In this document: one piece after another, positions 63,640 to 64,000 of the stretch
How positions within the stretch are numbered: position 1 is the first letter of the stretch
How the letters are laid out: every line of letters starts with the position of its first letter
Origin: Rana temporaria
Lineage: Eukaryota > Chordata > Amphibia > Anura > Ranidae
Assembly: GCF_905171775.1 (NCBI RefSeq)
Contig: NC_053501.1
Location: forward strand, 12,554,844-12,618,843
Length of the DNA stretch: 64,000 nt
Reading direction: 5' to 3'
The notes under the pieces: model-generated
Seen by the model: the letters and a program-made list of their open reading frames with translations, nothing else
What the model was told of the DNA's origin: nothing
Database searches by the model: none
Made by a program: the position numbers and the translations under genes

Positions 63640-64000
63640 TCTCTAAAACCCATACCTCCCAACATTTTCAGATAGGAATGAGGCACATCTACTAGCAAAC
63701 ATAGGTAGGCATAGGACACGCCCCCTGCCAGACCCCCTTAAAGGAGAATTAGCCCAAAAAAAGGTTAAATAAATCCACAAGGGCTTTTTTTTTATCACTA
63801 CTCTTCTTTTATATTGTCTTTGAAAATTTACAAATGCAGCAATTTAGAATTTGGATGAAAGGTTTAGCACTGAGTGAGTGAGAAACTTATATAGTGCAAC
63901 ACATGCGAACTGAATCGCCACTGGGAAATACTTTTTGAAAGATAAAAGTGCATTTTATATTCAACTATATGGATCAGACCAAAATGAGGGACAAATGAGG
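63640..64000 (+). repeat. Family B and the 48878-type repeat at the right edge
   Basis: 63648-63790 matches 340-500 (CCTCCCAACATTTTCAGATA, GGCATAGGACACGCC). 63880-63925 matches 48875-48920 (TATATAGTGCAACACATGCG, ACTGAATCG). The window ends inside unassigned repeat-like sequence. Confidence 0.7.

Noticed and set aside
6..64000. Host genes, rRNA, tRNA or snRNA
   Set aside because: I looked on both strands for long frames with recognisable domains, exon-like conservation and standard RNA gene motifs. Only mobile-element proteins and the hammerhead-like motifs were found. Small isolated exons of a host gene cannot be excluded by eye.

Overview
This 64 kb window looks like vertebrate nuclear DNA, most likely from an anuran of the ranid type. 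I infer that from the kinds of interspersed repeats present: a frog-style L1 ORF2 tail with an RVT zinc finger, many hAT and Tc1/mariner remnants, a BovB/RTE fragment, foldback elements rich in TACG/CGTA, and hammerhead-bearing repeat ends. I found no cellular protein-coding gene, rRNA or tRNA. Every recognisable coding segment belongs to a mobile element and every one is truncated or broken. The window therefore reads as a gene desert or the inside of a long intron, built by repeated nested insertion.

Layout. 0-1.4 kb: repeat fragments. 1.4-10.15 kb: one polypurine tract split by a 5'-truncated L1 (15-bp target duplication), itself split by a 5.7-kb rearranged hAT element (8-bp duplication) holding a truncated transposase, triplicated exon-like units and two kinds of minisatellite. 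10.5-14.1 kb: a second nest three or four levels deep. 14.4-20.6 kb: hAT, foldback, Tc1 and microsatellite units. 21.0-24.4 kb: an AT-rich periodic array carrying a dead BovB copy. 24.7-35 kb: foldback families, minisatellites and LTR-like duplications. 35.4-39.7 kb: a hammerhead-like motif, a 175-bp satellite with a hAT in it, and a 1.1-kb hAT. 40.2-46.9 kb: Tc1 rearrangement, hAT, and a 568-bp tandem duplication. 47.4-54.9 kb: a second hammerhead-like motif, a 38-bp minisatellite with a hAT, and a large dispersed repeat with a hAT. 56-64 kb: foldback copies, two nested solo LTRs of one family, and more dispersed repeats.

The strongest evidence is structural. I could match target-site duplications exactly or nearly so for the L1, for ten further elements of hAT type with 8-bp duplications, for the two solo LTRs (5 bp each), and for several foldback elements (about 3 bp). 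These fix the boundaries and give relative insertion ages. Families named by letter (A, B, C and so on) were defined by comparing copies inside this window, and I had no repeat library.

The items most worth a second look are the hammerhead ribozyme-like motif at 35413-35453 and its decayed partner at 47663-47701, the scrambled hAT at 3783-9454, the foldback family A made of serial hairpins, the BovB copy, and the solo LTR inserted backwards into an older solo LTR of its own family.
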